From positions 42,433,576 to 42,497,575 of the forward strand of contig NC_056036.1 in the NCBI RefSeq assembly GCF_004379255.2: DNA of 64,000 nucleotides. The letters are read 5' to 3'. The DNA is from Salvia splendens. Taxonomy: Eukaryota; Streptophyta; Magnoliopsida; Lamiales; Lamiaceae. Shown piece after piece: positions 1-11,780 of the stretch. The notes under the pieces are model-generated. The model had not been told where the DNA came from. It saw nothing but the letters and a program-made list of their open reading frames with translations, and did no database searches. Within the stretch, counting starts at the first letter, position 1; each line of letters begins with the position of its first letter. Position numbers and translations under genes: made by a program.

Positions 1-386
1 GCACTACATAATCACCACTGTCTTCATCCTCATTAAAGACACCAGTATAGAAAACATATGGACTCTCAATCATCTCTGCTAAGCTCAGACTTCCATCCCT
101 GTCTCCGTCAGCCTGAAAAATTAGGAACCGGAAACTTCACCATTGTCTGATCAATTGCATATTTTATCAGCATGAAGTTACAATTTACTGTTAACATTCT
201 AAAGGACTACTGGATTCTGTCCAACTGATCAATTGAAAAACTAAGGCCAAGTAGCGTTTTCTGTTAAAAAGTGGAGTGCACAAGATGAAAACCTTCGGAA
301 TTATAATTCATCACTTCAATTAATACTTATTCTAACATATATTTTGAGAGCGCATAACAAGGTAGTTCTTTGAGAGGAAAATAGTA

Positions 387-623
387 CTCCCTCCGTTCGG
401 CGGTAGTTGAGTCATTTCATTTTCTGCACTCGTTTTAGAAAATTGATAATAAATAGTTAAAGTGGAAAAAAAGTAAAGTAAGAGAGAGAATAATGTAGAT
501 AAGACTCTTATCTAACTTATTTTGTCACTTACTTTACTCTTTCTCCTTTTTAACTATTTATTATGATTTTTCCAAAATGAGTGCAGAAAATGAAATGTCT
601 CAACTACAGCGGAACGGAGGGAG
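387..623. mobile_element. Stowaway (Tc1/mariner) MITE, 237 bp
   Basis: The element starts CTCCCTCCGTTC and ends GAACGGAGGGAG. Its arms are complementary over most of the length (for example TGAGTCATTTCATTTTCTGCACTC against GAGTGCAGAAAATGAAATGTCTCA). TA flanks both ends (385-386 and 624-625), the mariner target duplication. It lies in the last intron of the EF-hand pseudogene. It has no coding capacity. Confidence 0.92.
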
Positions 624-2282
624 TAGCTTTATCCCTTTTTTCGTTTCAAAATCTTTTTGTCGTCATGCAATAAAAAGGCTAATTCAAAATCAGTGACGGA
701 ACCATCTGGGACTGGTTCCATCTGGGACGGAACCATCTGGGACTGGTAATGTCAGCCTCGAATGCATCAGCATGAGTATGTATCTACTATACCATCTGTA
801 TAATGCATGGAAGTTCATGAAAATTGTTTTTTGCTCCTCGAAATCAACTCATCAAAATGTTTAGGATATTGAAGCATTTTATCAACAAGCAAGTAATACC
901 TTAACTCGTAGAATGAAACTACTCATTGAAATCTAGTGTGTCAAGTACCTGGTGCAATATATGCTTTGTCTACTGTTTAGCATAGTAATGCTCCGGTGGG
1001 TGGAGCTTTTCAATAATGGGTAGTAATTCTACATCGGTCAAATATCTGCAGCAGACATAATAAGCTTAGCTACCATTCCAATCATAGAAGCATTTGATGA
1101 AACAAATAGGTCAAATAAAAAATAGATTATAGGCTTGGTTACCCATCACCGTCCTTATCAAGCAGGGCAAACAGCATCTTGGCTGAGGCCTCTTGTGAAT
1201 CGTCAGACTCATGCTCATCGGTATCGTGTGGCTCCACATAATTTCTAACCAGGTCAAATATCCTGTGGAAAAACTCTTCAAAATTGACCTTATCATCCTT
1301 GTCTCTATCCCTTTCCCTGAAACAAACAAATCACAAATGATAGTAAAGTATCATATGAGCAACATGGCACGATGTAATACAGTGAGCTCTTCAGTCAGCT
1401 CATGGAGATAACTGCCGAAATGTATACAGACACAACAAAAGAAAATCATGAATTATGGCAATACGATATCTACTTATTAGTCTCTGTTGACTGGAGATCA
1501 TAAATTATCTTGCAACACCAAAATTGAAGACGCTAATTAATCACTTTTAATCAGCAAGTTCGGCTCATGTTTATAAAATGCTCTATACTTTAATTAACAC
1601 CCCAAATTAACTTGATTCGATTAGTGTATGCAAGAAACTCGATCATGCCAGTAAATATGTATCAAAATGTTCCACAATAACAAATGGATGATATAAACTT
1701 GAGTATAACAAATATAACACTGACAACTTTTGTTTGTATCTAAACATAAGAAAGTACGTATAAACCAATCACCATAACAATAAGAACAAATTACAGCTTC
1801 ATACGAACATTCAAAGTCGGGGACGTATATGCATAACTCTTCATAACTACATAGCCACATTCCTCTGAATAGCAAATATCATGTACCAATTTAAAATGTT
1901 AACAAAGTACAAATATCAAATCACTAGAAATCTATCTTTGGCAACGAGCTAATGTTAGAAGAATTTCATCTCGTATCAAGGATTTCAAACTTTAACACAG
2001 CTAGCAAGATTGAAAAGCCAAAAAGCATGTGTGGATGGTATCAATAACTGGAAATAAGAAAGGGGAAGGGGATACAATCTTGTAGTTAAATATTGATATC
2101 CTATTGTCAGAGTTGGAAACAAGCAGCTAAAAAACCAACGATTTCCCTAAATTGGCAAATATCACCAGAGTCAGCTATTAATATCTTGTTACGCACCTTT
2201 AACAACAGCCACGACACCATGCTATCTAACGAAGGTATTTTGACACTAATGGAGCAAAGAGAGTGGATTTGATCAGACGAGC

Positions 2283-2511
2283 CCCTCTGCCCTAAAAAAT
2301 AGTCCCCTATTGCCATTTTAGTCGGTCCACCAAAATTAGTCAACTTCTATTTCTGGAAACTTTTTCACCACACATTACATTACTAATGATATGAGTCTCA
2401 CTATCCAGTAACACTATCCCAACTATGTTTTCTATTACTCTCTCACACTTTACCAAATCCGCATTAAAACTTGTTTCATCCCCAAAGTTTATTTTTAGGG
2501 GACGGTGGGAG
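2283..2511. mobile_element. Degenerate Stowaway-like MITE in EF-hand pseudogene intron
   Basis: The right end reads TAGGGGACGGTGGGAG followed by TA (2512-2513), close to the CTCCCTCCGTCC family end in inverse. The left end near 2283 is weaker (CCTCTGCCCTAAAAA). The interior has the AT-rich AATTAGTCAACTTCTATT-type sequence common in these MITEs. The left boundary is approximate. Confidence 0.5.
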
Positions 2512-3683
2512 TACATGATACACCCACAAATCTAAAAAAATCTGGAAAACAAGGGAGCAACGGAACCAAATATCAAGCAAAACATATTACAGAGATCGAG
2601 GCACCTTATTTCTTCCTTGCACAACCAAAGAATCAGCTTGGAATTGGTGGTATCAGCTGGATGAAGAAAGCTACAACAAAAAGGAAACATAAAAGCAGCA
2701 GCTAAGCCAACGTCGAACATAGAAATACAATACTCATCCATTAAGGAGCATTTGTAGTTGATCACAAACTCACTCATTACATTCTGTGAAATTCAAACGA
2801 CCATCACCATCGGCATCAGATGCATTGAAATTATCCTCCTTCCACCAGCCAAAATCATATCCAAATGAAGTGTTATCTGGAAAGAGCCATTGTTACTCGA
2901 AATTAGGCATTTTCAAACCAATACCCTAAATCAGCAATTGATAACTCAAAGCAATCAAACATAGCCGAAATGATCAGAAAATGAAGCTGTTACTCGCAAT
3001 TAGGCATTTTGCTACCAATGCCCTATATCAGCAATCAATAATTCAAAGCAATTAAACACAAATTAGTGAAATTAGGGAAAAATCACCGGCACTTCTAACC
3101 CAGCTAGGAGCCTAATACTCAGAAAAAGTGATGAATCCATCTCTATCTTTGTCGTGAGTGTTCATCTCCCTCTGGCTCCGATGCATCGCCTCCTCCCGGC
3201 TCTGCTGCAAGCTCCACTGAGTCAGCGGTCAACGTCGATCCTGGGGAAGAAGAGCATCAGCCTATTGGTGACATTGAAGCGCTCCGCGTCGTTCAGGAAG
3301 TCCTCGGCGTCGGCGAAATCCTCCCACTCCGGGCGCGATTCGTGATCCTCCGGATGCGACTCCGGATGATGCGGCGGCGATGCCTCCGATTCGGCGGTGG
3401 AATCGGCATCGGAATCGTAGTGTGTTTGGTAGTAGAGGTTCTCCCATTGGCGGTCCTCGCGGGCGAGCTCGATCTCGGCGACGAGCGGGTCAAAGGCTGG
3501 AGGGGGGTCGTGGTGGCGGTGGGGATCGGAGGGAGGGGAGAAGGGGAAGTGAGAGCGGACTTTGAGGCGGCGGTGGTGGTTGTGGTGGGTCTCCTGGGGC
3601 TGGGATTTGTGGGGGGAGCGGGAGACGAGGAAGAGGAGGCCGAGGGCGATCGTGGTGTAGATTAGGAGATTGTGTTTTCCCAT

Positions 3684-4277
3684 CTCAGAAGCGAATGCCG
3701 ATGTGTGAGAATTGGGGAAAGGCCATGCGAGCTCAACTCTCTTGATTATTGGAGGGAAGGATTGATTGAAGAAGAAAAGAGGAATCGAATTGGATTCGTT
3801 TATACTGTTGCTTCGTTATTTTTTTTCTTTTTATCGAAATTGTGAAAATGAGAAATTAAATAACCAATTTTTCTCAACGAATCGCACAGTCACCATAATC
3901 CTTACATGTCAGCAAAGGAGTAGCGCCAAATAAGCACAAGAAATCTGGGCGGAGGAATCGACTCAAATCTCCCAACTACTTACCTCGATTTCATCGAACT
4001 CCACTTCTTCACTCTCTTCAAATTTCCACCTTCCCTCTCTCTCTCCCCAACATCAATTCCTCCCATTTCCGCTTTAAACCGATAGAGCTTGATCAAGATT
4101 CGATTTTATTTTTCACGCTCAATCACGAGGTAAATGCGTTTTCACCAGGCCTAATCTACGTGGGATTCTGGAAAGATTCATGCTTTCGAGCTAATCCCGC
4201 CGCATTTCTCAATTTCTTGGTAATGGGTCTGTTTTTTTGATCTGTTTGCGAAATTTACAGATTAGGTTGATCTGAAA
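3684..4277. promoter_or_regulatory. Shared head-to-head 5' region of the EF-hand pseudogene and biotin carboxylase gene
   Basis: The two start codons face away from each other across 594 bp, so both promoters must lie here. On the plus side there is a pyrimidine-rich leader (CCTTCCCTCTCTCTCTCCCC near 4030) and a probable 5'UTR intron from GAG|GTAAATGCG at about 4131 to the acceptor TTTACAG at about 4260, just before the ATG at 4278. I see no clear TATA box for either direction. Confidence 0.5.
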
Positions 4278-7200
4278 ATGAACTCTGCGGCAATGACATT
4301 TTGCAGCAATTCCGTCTGCTCGCGTCCCGTGAGTTATTCTGATTTGATTTGTCTTTGTTGGAATATCTCTATTCGTGTATGAAGTTTTGTTTTTTTTGTT
4401 TTAGTTTAGACGATTTATTGGGTGCTGGATTATACAAATTGTATGTTTTTTTGTCAATGCGATGCAATTAGGAAATAAAAGCACCAAGTAATCACGGATG
4501 TAATCGAATAAGCACATGAATTCTTTATCGAGTTGTGTACTTATGTACAGGAATTATGCAAAATGTATGTTTTTGTCAATGCGATGCAATTCAATTCAAT
4601 TTAGGAAATAAAGGCACAAGTAATCATGAACATAAACGGATAAACACATGAATTGTTGACCGAGTTGTGTATTTACGTCTAGGGGCGACTGCGAGACATG
4701 GATTTCACAATAATTTGGTTTTCGATCTGTTCTAGACCATTTATTCAATGTTGAATAATGCATTATGTATGTTTTTTTCAATACGGTGCAATTCAATTTA
4801 CAATGGCCTGTTTCTGAATTACCTGCTTTGTTTCTCTTCAGTTGAATTAGTTGAACTTGTTATTGAATGTTTGATATGTCTAGAATTGTGGAGAATCGAG
4901 TGTTTGATCCGTCTAGAATAGTCGAATGAAGTCATGGATTGTGATGTCTTTGGCAGTTTGGCTGTGTGATTTAAGTTCAACCATCCTTGCTGCTTGTTCA
5001 AGTTTTGGCCTGTTTATAAACTTCCTGTATATTACGCAGTAGGAATGTTTTAGTCAATGCGATTCAATTCAATTTAGAAGGTCCCCTTTCAGAATTATCT
5101 GCTCTGTTTCTTTTCAGTTGAATTGGTTGAACTTTTTATCGAGTGTTTGATCTGTATAGAATAGTGGAGAATTGAGTGTTTGATCCATCTAGATTAGTCA
5201 AATGAGTCATGACTGTGATGTTTGTGGCTGTGTGATTCAAGCTCAACCATTCTCTCTATTCCAAATAAATTTGGTTCATAGTTTTGGCCTGTGTCTAAAC
5301 GTGTGAAATATTGTGCATCGAAGGGCTTATTCATGGAGGCTACACCCGGAATCAGGAGCTCCCAGTGTAGCTTCATGGCAGGGAATAGGGTTAATTTTCC
5401 TCGTCAGAGAGTCCAGGCTTCTCGAGGTGGTACTATATCTGGAAAGCGTGGTGGAGCGCTTGCTGCTACTTGCCGTGGTGATAAAATTCTGGTGGCTAAC
5501 CGTGGAGAGATTGCTGTCCGTGTCATTCGGACAGCCCATGAAATGGGAATCCCTTGTGTGGCGGTTTACTCAACAATCGACAAAGATGCTCTTCATGTGA
5601 AACTTGCTGATGAGGCTGTTTGCATTGGAGAAGCACCGAGCAGCCAATCGTAAGGCTTCTGTTTTTTTATCATCAAATCCTATCACTCCTTAACAATAAT
5701 ATTCCTGATTCAGTAAATAAACTGAATTTCTTTTTCCTTTCAGTTACTTGGTTATTCCAAATGTCTTGTCTGCTGCCATCAGCCGTGATTGTACTATGCT
5801 ACATCCCGGATACGGGTTCCTTTCTGAGAATGCTGTTTTTGTTGACATGTGCCGAGAGCATGGAATCAACTTTATTGGACCAAATGTAAGTTTTTTGATT
5901 CAGAGTGTTTACATAAAGTCATCATCATATCGTTTGTCCTTAAACTTGGAAAGCTTTCTTTGCTCTGCTAACATTTTGATCCCTTATTTAGATTTTCGGA
6001 ATACTACTTCATAATTTTCTTAGGTTTTTGTCCGTATAGTTAAACCTTCTTCCAAATGATATGTGGTTCATCCAAATCACAACATTCTATGTCTAGTCTC
6101 CTAAAATCCCCGGATGCATTAAACCGATGGATTTTCAACTTGAATTGCAGCCTGACAGCATTCGAGTAATGGGTGACAAATCAACTGCCAGAGAAACAAT
6201 GAAGAATGCTGGAGTTCCAACTGTCCCCGGAAGTGATGGGTTGTTAAAGGTACTGTTTTTTTTAAAGAGTGCTACTTGACTTACTTCATATAAGACTTGA
6301 TCGTAAAAAATCCAATATTGAATCTTCGTGCAATTCTTCACCTTTATTTTTTCTCCTTCTGAACTACTTTTGTATTACAGAGTACTGAAGATGCAATTAA
6401 ACTTGCAGATGAGATCGGCTATCCTGTCATGATAAAGGTATGTTTAACATCTCAGCACACCAAAAGTACAAACGCAGTTACCCAATTTGACTTGAGGCAT
6501 GATTTAATTTAATAGGTAGCATAGATGCTCATGCTAAGGGGAAATTGCATAGACCTTTATAACAGTAATCTCACAAAGAATTCTCAGCTGAAACTTCGTA
6601 ACCATAGCTAATCTGCTTATACGTAGAATTCTGTGTGAGAACTCTGTGGGAAAAAAAAGATATGCTAATCTAATGCTTTTATTCTCCTGAAGGCAACGGC
6701 AGGTGGAGGAGGACGCGGAATGCGTCTTGCGAAAGAGCGCGATGAGTTTGTGAAGTTGATGCAGGTACTCCGTTTTTAACCTACATTTTCATTATCCGTT
6801 GGTTGAGTAGTTTAATTTTTCCCTAAATTGCAAGGTTAATATTGTTTCAGTAAATTTAATACTCCTACAAAAATAGTCGATCTGAAAAAACATTGAGACA
6901 GTGAGAAGCACAAACTGCTTATCCAGTCCTCAAAGACCCATTTTCTATTTTTGGTAACTGAGTACTCTTCCACGAAAGATCTATTTTCGGATGCCCTCCG
7001 TTCTCATAGTTCTGCAAGCCAATCACTGAAATTTGAGGTATTTGGGTAGTTCATTGTGACTAAAATATCTGCCTTATTTCGACAGCAAGCCAAAAGTGAA
7101 GCTGCAGCTGCATTTGGTAACGACGGTGTGTACCTCGAGAAATATATCCAAAATCCAAGGCATATTGAGTTTCAGGTACACTTGTATTTATAACATTAAC

Positions 7201-9301
7201 ATAATTTAATATATGAATTTTGAATTTAACTGAAATAATCAAAACATTTTGAATATATGAAAATTCTTATATTTCGTTTTTGGTGTTGCATCTCTGTGTC
7301 AATTTTGTATTGCTGATTCACAAGCTAAACTATCAGTGACAACTTATGGCTTTGTTGCTTCGCAGGTTTTGGCTGACAAATTCGGTAACGTCGTACACTT
7401 TGGGGAGCGTGATTGTAGCATCCAGGTAATATGTCTTCTATTTTAGGTCAAACTTTTTGCAGCCCGGCTTCGTTGTGCGAAAGCACGTTGCTTTCTGATC
7501 GTGTTGATGTTACACAGTTTTACCTGTTTAATGAAGCTAAGATGACATAGATTTCTCTCTGTACATTACATAATGGCAAAGGGTATTTTGTTTGAGTTTT
7601 TATCGAACATCGTATATAGATCATTCGAGGTCCAGACAAGTGTGGAATTATGACTTGCTAATTCGTTATCATTTTTTTCGATAATAGAGGAGAAATCAGA
7701 AATTGCTAGAAGAAGCACCTTCTCCTGCATTGACACCGGAGCTTCGGAAAGCCATGGGTGACGCGGCAGTTGCAGCAGCTGCATCCATAGGCTACATAGG
7801 AGTTGGTACAGTCGAATTCCTTTTGGATGAAAGAGGCTCATTTTACTTTATGGAGATGAACACTAGGATCCAGGTGAAAAGATCGAGCCTCGGATCATCT
7901 CCTAAATAACGACTTATCTGATTTCACCATAACATTCTCGACTGATTTGATGATGTTAGGTCGAGCACCCCGTCACTGAAATGATATCCTCTGTTGACCT
8001 AATCGAAGAGCAGATCAGTGTTGCACGTGGCGAGAAGCTCCGATACACACAGGTAAGGGTCTTCATGGCACCTGGAAATTAAAAATGTGATCATTAACTG
8101 ATACAAGCCTCTCCCTATAGGATGACATTGTGCTCCGTGGACATTCAATAGAATGCCGTATTAATGCAGAAGACGCTTTCAAAAATTTCAGACCAGGACC
8201 AGGTATCGACTTTCTGGATCGACGGCCTTAGCCCGAAGTTTGCGTGTGATTTTGAAATTTATTTCATCCTAAAATCAAATCTACGAACTAATGAATTGTT
8301 CAATCACTTGAGCAGGGAGAATAACTACTTATTTACCCGCTGGAGGTCCGTTTGTGCGAATGGACAGCCATGTTTACCCGGATTATGTAGTTCCACCGAG
8401 CTATGATTCCCTTCTAGGAAAGGTCAGCTAATTATGCGTTAATTTTACCTATACTTTTTACACATTTCTTGAAAATCTAGCCGAACTGGATCTTATCTTT
8501 TCGATGTCCTAATAAGTGCGATGAATCTTACACTCCAGCTTATTGTCTGGGGTCCGACGAGGGAAAGGGCAATCGAGCGCATGAAAAGGGCTCTTAACGA
8601 CACTATCATTACAGGTAAACAAGACACATCTATCTATCTATGCATGCAATCATGTCTTTATATTTGAGAATTTTCATCGGTGCCTATGCATATCTAATCC
8701 CGCATGAAAGGCGTTTTCAACAAATCTCCGACGTCTTTCCATCCTTTAGTATAGTTTCTAAACAATGATTCTCTGTGGCCAGGTGTTCCAACAACGATCG
8801 ATTACCATAAGCTGATCCTAGAAGTAGAGGTATTCATCCGTTGCAATTTTCTCGGACTTGCTTGCTTTTACCAGTCTCTTCGAACTTATGAATTCACATT
8901 CTGTCTCTACTTGCTCTAGGACTTTAAAACTGGGAAGGTGGACACTGCTTTCATCCCGAAACACGAAGAAGAGCTCGCTGCAGTAAGCTACCAATTCTCC
9001 TTCGTAAAACACAAAAGCCAAAAGGGTCCCATCAAAAAACACTTGATATAAGAAAAATCAAATCTTTGTATAAATCGCCTTATTATTTGTTCAGCCGATC
9101 TAGTTCTCGTCTCACGGTCTATTACATCTAGCTCGTATCGCTCTTTGAGTGAGCGGTTGTAGAGAAGCGATTCTTCAATTTCTGCTGTGAAAATGTGTCA
9201 AGTATTTAATGGCATGATTGGTTTGTCGTTTGTTATTGCAGCCGTTCCCGGATGAGCCTGCAACGAGCCGGAAAGAGTTGATTAACGCGGCTTCTTCGTA
9301 A
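4278..9301 (+). CDS. CAC2: Biotin carboxylase subunit of plastid acetyl-CoA carboxylase
   Basis: ATP-dependent carboxylation of biotin on BCCP, the first half-reaction of malonyl-CoA synthesis for plastid fatty acid synthesis. Sixteen coding exons: 4278-4328, 5324-5649, 5744-5885, 6151-6249, 6381-6437, 6693-6764, 7086-7175, 7366-7425, 7688-7873, 7960-8052, 8121-8202, 8316-8422, 8539-8614, 8783-8829, 8920-8982, 9242-9301. They sum to 1611 nt, 536 aa, matching the usual plant length. An N-terminal transit-like region precedes the conserved start [20 protein letters not shown]. The ATP-grasp glycine loop [10 protein letters not shown] is at about 226-235 and [16 protein letters not shown] spans the exon 9/10 join at about 354-369. 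The C-terminal lid has IECRINAED and YDSLLGK. Exon 1 (MNSAAMTF start) is the least certain; translation from the ATG at 5333 would give a shorter transit peptide. No breaks were seen. Confidence 0.96.
4437..5300. repeat. Two sets of tandem duplications inside intron 1 of the biotin carboxylase gene
   Basis: The first set, about 120-130 bp per copy (roughly 4437-4560 and 4561-4690), shares TGTATGTTTTTGTCAATGCG and CGAGTTGTGTA. The second set has a period near 275 bp (about 4766-5035 and 5041-5300) and shares CAGTTGAATT-GTTGAACTT, GAGTGTTTGATC and TTTTGGCCTGT. Copies have diverged by many point changes and small indels. The boundaries are approximate. Confidence 0.75.
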
Positions 9302-10316
9302 GGTGGTAGGCTATTATTAAGCTTTGGTGGTGTGGAGCCATGCTCGATTCTCAAATGTATGAATGGATTTATGTTTCTGTTTATCTCTTCATTTCTTTGT
9401 CAAATGAGCTTCATACTAACTGGTTTGCATGCATCATTGCTTTTTGGTAGAAAACTAAATACTATTAGTAGCACTTTGTGAAATAATTTATTGTTTCTAT
9501 GTTTTTTTTGGAAATAATTATAGAGCTCACGCCCTATGTTTCCCCATTGGACTATATTTAGAATTTAAGGGTGTAGTCTGTTCAAGAACCATCGGTTCCG
9601 GTTCAGAACTGCCGGCTACGGTTCCAAGGGAAGTGGAACTATAATCGGTTGGACTACATGTTTGATGGTTCGGGTTTTGAATAGGTAATTAGGCGGGTTT
9701 TTTTTATCGGTTTTCCCAGTTTCTCGATGGGTTTTCACGATTTTGGGTCAAGACCAACGTACAATCGCCGGCTACCGGTCCAAAATTGAGAATCCGGCTA
9801 TGGTTAAAAAAATAGAACCGCCGGTTTGAGTGGCCCAGGTTTAACAAATGATTCATAATTATTTATTTTTTGATTTTATGTAACTAAAGTAACAAAATAA
9901 AATCAAAATACTTCTTGATTGTATGTTTTTGTTGTAAGGTGTGGAAGCAAAATTTGAATGTTACTCTAGTCTAATTTGATCCATAAATCTAAGTAAATGG
10001 ATTAGATAATGATGATTGATTTTCACGTTGTAGATTGTGTATTTTATAATAATTACTTACATTTATAGTAGCAATATATATTATAACACCACCGTTTATA
10101 ACAATTCTTTTCACATTTACCATCAAAATATATGAATACTTATTCAAATGTTAAGATATAGTAAATGTCAATCATGGATAAATTTTAACTCCGAGTTTTA
10201 AATGTTGTCACTTTTTAGTTTTTTCACACTTGTCCAATTATTCAGATCTTTAAATTAAGCAACCAACATTCAAAAGTTGAATGATGAAAGTTTCTAAAAA
10301 ATGTCGTAAAAGAAGT
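9302..10316. other. Intergenic, AT-rich, with a decayed CCGG-rich repeat at about 9590-9850
   Basis: This holds the 3' flank of the biotin carboxylase gene. From about 9590 to 9850 there are scattered GGTTCCGG, GCCGGCTACGG and AACCGCCGG motifs resembling the subterminal repeats of the hAT element at 33720, but I found no terminal repeats or target duplication. The rest is AT-rich with no supported gene. Confidence 0.5.
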
Positions 10317-10359
10317 TAAGAGCATCCGCAGCGGTGGCGAAAGACGCCACCGCCGTCCG

Positions 10360-11359
10360 CACTGGCGGATCCAGGTGGGGTCGGGCGGGGTCGGCCGACC
10401 CCACCACCTGCCACGGAGTGCACCGGAAGCTACTTTCTTCTGCCTCCGACTCTACGGCGTTCACGTCTCCGCCCCCACCTCACGTCCTCACGCTGTGTGA
10501 GATGATGAGGAGACTGATCAGAGAGAAAGGAAGGAAGTGAGGCAGCCGGATGGGTAGACTGTTGTCGAGAACGAAGGTGTTGGAGGGGAAGAGTCCTTCC
10601 ACGGTTTTTGTTTTCGAAGAGAAAGAGGAATGGTATTGGAGATGTCATTATTATTTTCTCATCCCTATATTTACTCGTGAAATAGAATAAACCGGCATCA
10701 ATAAATTTAACTAAGTTTAAAAGATTAAATATCTTAAATATGTTATCTAATTGTAAAATGGGCTTTGAAATATTTTCTTTATTTGAATTAATTCTTAGAA
10801 GTCCATTAAAAATATTTTCTCATCTTATCAATTAATGTTAAATAGTAGTAGTAATATTTTTTTTACAGTATATCAAAATCAATTTATCTAAATTAATATA
10901 AGTAAATATTTCTTAATTTCTTCTACTCTTAGTTTTATAATTTAAATTTCAACCTTATTATTCATATTCAATTTTTTAAATCTTTAAAAATTTGGTATGT
11001 TACAGAAAAATTATGCTATGTGTATGTCAATTTTTTTTGTCAAAATACGTAATATAACATAATTGTTCTCTCTTACTTTATTATTTATTTGCATCTTTGT
11101 TTTATCTAAGATCATATTTTATTCTTTCTTCAGTTAGCTCCATAAACGTCTTTTTCTTAAATTCTGTATCCAAAAGAAGAGTCTCGCTTATAACGGGACG
11201 AAGAAAGTGGAGTATGTTGTTTTAAGAATATCGATACTCGCATGAATTATTTATATTAAAAAATATATTTATAAAAATAATTAATTTAAACAATTATTTT
11301 AAATAAATATTTACTATCTTGTTCGACCCCACGATAATTTGTTCCTGGATCCGCCATTG
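10360..11359. mobile_element. Non-autonomous hAT element, 1000 bp, nested in Harbinger family 1
   Basis: The terminal inverted repeats are CACTGGCGGATCCAGG on the left and CAATGGCGGATCCAGG in inverse on the right. The target duplication is a perfect 8 bp, GCCGTCCG (10352-10359 and 11360-11367). The interior is AT-rich with no conserved protein. The 8-bp duplication and terminal CA support hAT. Confidence 0.88.
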
Positions 11360-11666
11360 GCCGTCCGCGCCGTTGGCAAGGCGCAGGACCGCCGCCGCTG
11401 CAGCCGCGCCGCTGGCACGGCGCTGCTCGATGTATCGAGCACGTCCGTGCCAGCGGACGCACACGTGGCGCGCTCCCATTCGTCAACGGCATAGCCGTTG
11501 TGTTTAAACTTTTTTTTATTATTTTTTTTAAAAATCGGTATTTAATTATAAATAATGCTAAAAAATAAAAAAAAAATATTTTCCAAATCCCAAAAATATG
11601 GCCGTTTTTTCCCGTTTTTTCTGAATTTTTTTGATTTTTTTGATTTTTTTTTTCCCCAAAATCATC

Positions 11667-11674
11667 TATAAATA
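11667..11674 (+). promoter_or_regulatory. TATA box of the Harbinger transposase gene
   Basis: TATAAATA stands 107 bp upstream of the ATG at 11781, with a C/A-rich ATCTCTCATTC-type leader between them. The same arrangement occurs before ORF1 at 14985. The leader has in-frame sense codons back to 11631, but without ATG, so the start is placed at 11781. Confidence 0.65.
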
Positions 11675-11780
11675 CACACATTCATCATCCATTTATCACA
11701 TCAAATCATCTCTCATTCATCTCTCATTCATAATTCTCATACAAACTATCAACACATTCATCACCCACTCAAAATCTCAA

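Larger units (their letters stand above)
1..3683 (-). pseudogene. EF-hand Ca2+-binding protein (reticulocalbin/calumenin type), decayed copy, continues past window start
   Basis: Six recognisable exons on the minus strand: 3683-3087, 2876-2774, 2670-2605, 1316-1143, 1045-949 and 112-1 (continuing). The N-terminus is a type II signal anchor (MGKHNLLIYTTIALGLLFLV) followed by an acidic region and EF-hand loops such as DADGDGRLNFTE and DADKDxR-type repeats; it resembles the plant family that I recall as At4g27790. Intron borders are GT-AG and their phases agree. The reading frame is broken three times: after IDVDR about seven codons are missing with a frame change, giving TGA at 3224-3222; a conserved Glu codon after SEY is TAG at 3114-3112; a Gln codon after YYAKQ is TAG at 972-970. 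One EF loop reads DKDDKVNF, with Asp at the usual Gly. Splice sites are still intact, so decay looks recent. Membrane-anchored or ER-lumen Ca2+ binding would be the ancestral role. Assembly error at three sites is the alternative. Confidence 0.85.

Noticed and set aside
9590..9850. CCGG-rich block considered as a complete hAT copy
   Set aside because: No TAGGC ends or 8-bp duplication were found, so it is only noted as a decayed relative.
11631..11780. 50 extra codons in frame before the transposase ATG
   Set aside because: There is no ATG upstream of 11781 in this frame and a TATA box lies at 11667, so this is leader sequence.
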